A program made the position numbers and the translations under genes. A stretch of 33,575 nt of DNA. Origin: Streptomyces sp. CBMA156. Lineage in GTDB: Bacteria > Actinomycetota > Actinomycetes > Streptomycetales > Streptomycetaceae. The notes beneath the pieces were generated by a model that worked only from the letters and a program-made list of their open reading frames with translations, was not told the DNA's origin and ran no database searches. The stretch is taken from contig NZ_MSJQ01000177.1 in assembly GCF_014596515.1 (NCBI RefSeq), forward strand, positions 1 through 33,575. The letters are read 5' to 3'. Each line of letters opens with the position of its first letter. The first letter of the stretch is position 1. Positions 32,166 to 33,575 of the stretch are shown one piece after another.

Positions 32166-32490
32166 CGCTTCGGTGCTACCTCACCCGGGTTCGCCGAAGC
32201 GCCACCGCCGGATCGTCGGGCTGGGGCCTGGGTCACCGGAGGACGACTCTGGCTCCGTACCGTTCGAGGAACTGCACGATGTTCTCGAAGTAGCAGTCGT
32301 TCGTGGGCTCGGCCATGCCGCCGCCGAGGCGTGGGATGGCGCTGCGGTGGTCGGGCACCGCAGCGCACATCGGCACCCGGCAGGACGGGCAGGGGATGCA
32401 GGCGGCCCTGGCCGGACGTCCCGCTCAGGTCGTCCGGGCGGTCCGGCTCACCGAACCGGCTCGTCGGGTCGGTGCGTGTGGCGCGGCGCC
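32166..32490. other. Gene-poor stretch with a relic
   Basis: Apart from the cysteine-rich relic at 32233-32424 on the minus strand, I see no supported gene. No clear terminator is visible. Confidence 0.4.
32233..32424 (-). pseudogene. Cysteine-rich C-terminal fragment, SPASM-like
   Basis: An open frame of 63 codons, ended upstream by a TGA at 32425-32427, uses almost only G/C third bases. It reads ACIPCPSCRVPMCAA, then DHRSAIPRLGGG and TNDCYFENIVQFLERYG. The C-x2-C-x2-C-x4-C cluster, the HRS and the later Cys followed by a helix resemble the C-terminal SPASM iron-sulfur domain of radical SAM peptide-modifying enzymes. There is no ribosome binding site at the internal ATG 32370. A decayed remnant of a larger gene is the simplest reading. 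A 45-residue small protein from 32370 is the alternative. Confidence 0.45.
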
Positions 32491-33258
32491 TCAGCTGCTC
32501 ACGGGCCCGGGGAGCCGGTCGAGCCAGTCGAAGAGGTCCGGGCCCAGCAGCTCCCCGTGGTCCGCGACCTCGCCCCGGAGGGGGCCTGGCGCCAGCCGGT
32601 AGAGGGAGGAGCGGTCCCGGCCGTGCCGGCGCATGAACAGGCCCGCTCCCCCGCCGTCCTCGCCGACCAGGACCCAGTGGGGCGCGTACGTCCGCACCTC
32701 CCAGGCGTCGTTGCGGGCGCGGAAGGTGTGCGGCCCGAGCAGCGTGCCGCCGTCCGGCAGCCGGACCCCGGGGGTGGCGCGCCACAGCCGGGCGACGGCC
32801 GGGTTCGGCCCCTCCCGCAGCCCGGCGGCGAGGGCCGTCCACACCGTGAGGAATCCGGCAAAGGAGTCGGCGACCGGCTGCTCCTCATCGGTGACGCGGC
32901 TGTGCACGACGACGGGCCACTCCCCGTCGGCGGCCCGGTCGAGGGCGAATCCGTAGCGCTCGTGGTCGTCGTCCTCGTGGAACCAGAGCCGGTCCCCGCC
33001 GGACCACTCCTCGGTGAGCCCGGGTTCGCCGAGGGGTGGTTCGCCGAGGCCGGGCACGGGGTCCACCGTGGCGATCGGACGGCCGCGCAGCGAGCCCTCG
33101 CCGTACGCGGCCAGCCACCAGCGGTACGAGCGGGGCAGCGGACCGGTGACGGACTCCGCCGAGCGGATCGCGGCCTCCGGGCGGCCACGGCCCGGCCAGG
33201 TGACGATCCCCGGTGTCGTGGCGATCAGGTCCCGCAGAAGTTCTGGGTCGGCCCGCAT
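32491..33258 (-). CDS. SUKH (SMI1/KNR4)-like cytosolic protein
   Basis: 255 residues from ATG 33258. No strong ribosome binding site precedes it, and the frame is open further upstream. The N-terminal half carries a SUKH-like core (AESVTGPLPRSYRWWLAAYGEGSLRGRPIATVDPVPGL), then RLWFHEDDDHERYGFALDRAADGEWPVVVHSR and DSFAGFLTVWTAL. The C-terminal half (HWVLVGEDGGGAGLFMRRHG, DLFDWLDRL) may be a second beta-rich domain. SUKH proteins often act as immunity proteins against polymorphic toxins. No matching toxin lies next to it, so the role is open. Confidence 0.8.
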   Translation of the reverse strand: MRADPELLRDLIATTPGIVTWPGRGRPEAAIRSAESVTGPLPRSYRWWLAAYGEGSLRGRPIATVDPVPGLGEPPLGEPGLTEEWSGGDRLWFHEDDDHERYGFALDRAADGEWPVVVHSRVTDEEQPVADSFAGFLTVWTALAAGLREGPNPAVARLWRATPGVRLPDGGTLLGPHTFRARNDAWEVRTYAPHWVLVGEDGGGAGLFMRRHGRDRSSLYRLAPGPLRGEVADHGELLGPDLFDWLDRLPGPVSS

Positions 33259-33469
33259 GACGGCGAGTCTCGCACGGGGGTACGACAGGCGCCGTAACGG
33301 TCGGCGGGCCGTCGTCGGCCGGGGGGTCTGCCACCGGATCCGGCCTGGGGGTACCGCCGGTGAAGACGGTGGTCCTCCCCAGCGCGCCGCGGGCCCGGCC
33401 GCGGCGAAGATCAACTCATCGAACGCCGGGGTCACCGGCGTTCCGTCGAGTCGAGGAGTGATCACAACG

Positions 33470-33575
33470 ATGGCAGGCAGCAAGCGGATCGGGCGGCGCG
33501 GACTGCTGGCGGCGACGGCGGCGGTGGCCGCCGCGGCCGTGCTGGTCCCGGTGGCGGCGGTCGCCGCGCCGGCGG
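33470..33575 (+). CDS. Start of a secreted protein, cut by the window end
   Basis: From ATG 33470, with GAGGAG 11 bases upstream, 35 codons reach the end of the window. They read as a signal peptide: MAGSKRIGRRGLLAATAAVA followed by an Ala/Val-rich stretch ending AAVAAPA. The RR pair in the basic region leaves a Tat route possible but the motif is incomplete. Nothing can be said about the mature protein. Confidence 0.65.
   Translation, partial: MAGSKRIGRRGLLAATAAVAAAAVLVPVAAVAAPA

Overview
The window is high-GC actinobacterial DNA, almost certainly from a Streptomyces or close relative. The evidence is codon usage with G or C in nearly every third position, frequent GTG and TTG starts behind GGAGG-type ribosome binding sites, many secreted proteins with Streptomyces-type signal peptides, and gene families typical of that genus (Ala-rich ECF/anti-sigma pairs, I36 inhibitors, DUF2975/XRE pairs, CynX/NimT transporters). 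There are no rRNA, tRNA, CRISPR, phage or intact insertion-sequence genes. The content is accessory: secreted enzymes, small regulators, transporters and lineage-specific hypothetical proteins.

Layout. 1-339 is an intergenic stretch with hairpins. 340-3396 (-) encodes a secreted protein joining a trypsin-like domain to an (alpha/alpha)6-toroid domain. 3843-4229 (+) is a small membrane protein. 4359-6281 (-) is an eCIS-type (DUF4157) toxin/cargo protein with a compositionally different C-terminal half. 6593-7305 (+) is a DUF2975 membrane protein plus XRE regulator operon behind a clear promoter with a palindromic operator. 7652-9823 (-) is a vanadium-haloperoxidase/PAP2-type secreted enzyme with five 51-residue FG-GAP repeats. 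10092-11922 (+) is a MerR regulator with a 25-bp palindromic operator, followed by a BtrH-family protein broken by a one-base frameshift.

12172-16918 (+) is a tightly overlapping five-gene operon: ECF sigma factor, polytopic zinc-finger anti-sigma factor, ABC ATPase and two membrane subunits. 16972-19640 is a decayed zone. It holds a truncated, frameshifted secreted-protein-like gene, a four-helix membrane protein and a glycosyltransferase relic. 19640-20712 (-) holds a small cytosolic protein and an I36-type secreted inhibitor. 21125-27020 (+) is a complete oligopeptide ABC importer (two permeases, a double ATPase, a lipoprotein binding protein) ending in a 17-bp hairpin terminator. 27120-29077 (-) is a FadR-type regulator coupled to a CynX/NimT-type MFS transporter, with a perfect operator at its promoter. 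29357-33258 contains a secreted HAF-repeat protein, three cytosolic Streptomyces-type proteins (one SUKH/SMI1-like) and a cysteine-rich SPASM-like relic. A new secreted protein begins at 33470 and runs off the end.

Functionally the window is a set of self-contained modules rather than one pathway. Several carry local regulators with visible operators (DUF2975/XRE, MerR/BtrH, FadR/MFS), and one is controlled by its own sigma/anti-sigma pair. The most unusual items are the protease-toroid fusion, the eCIS cargo with a probable papain-like C-terminal domain, the ECF/polytopic-anti-sigma/ABC operon, and two loci that each look like they have lost one base, which may reflect sequence quality or genuine decay.
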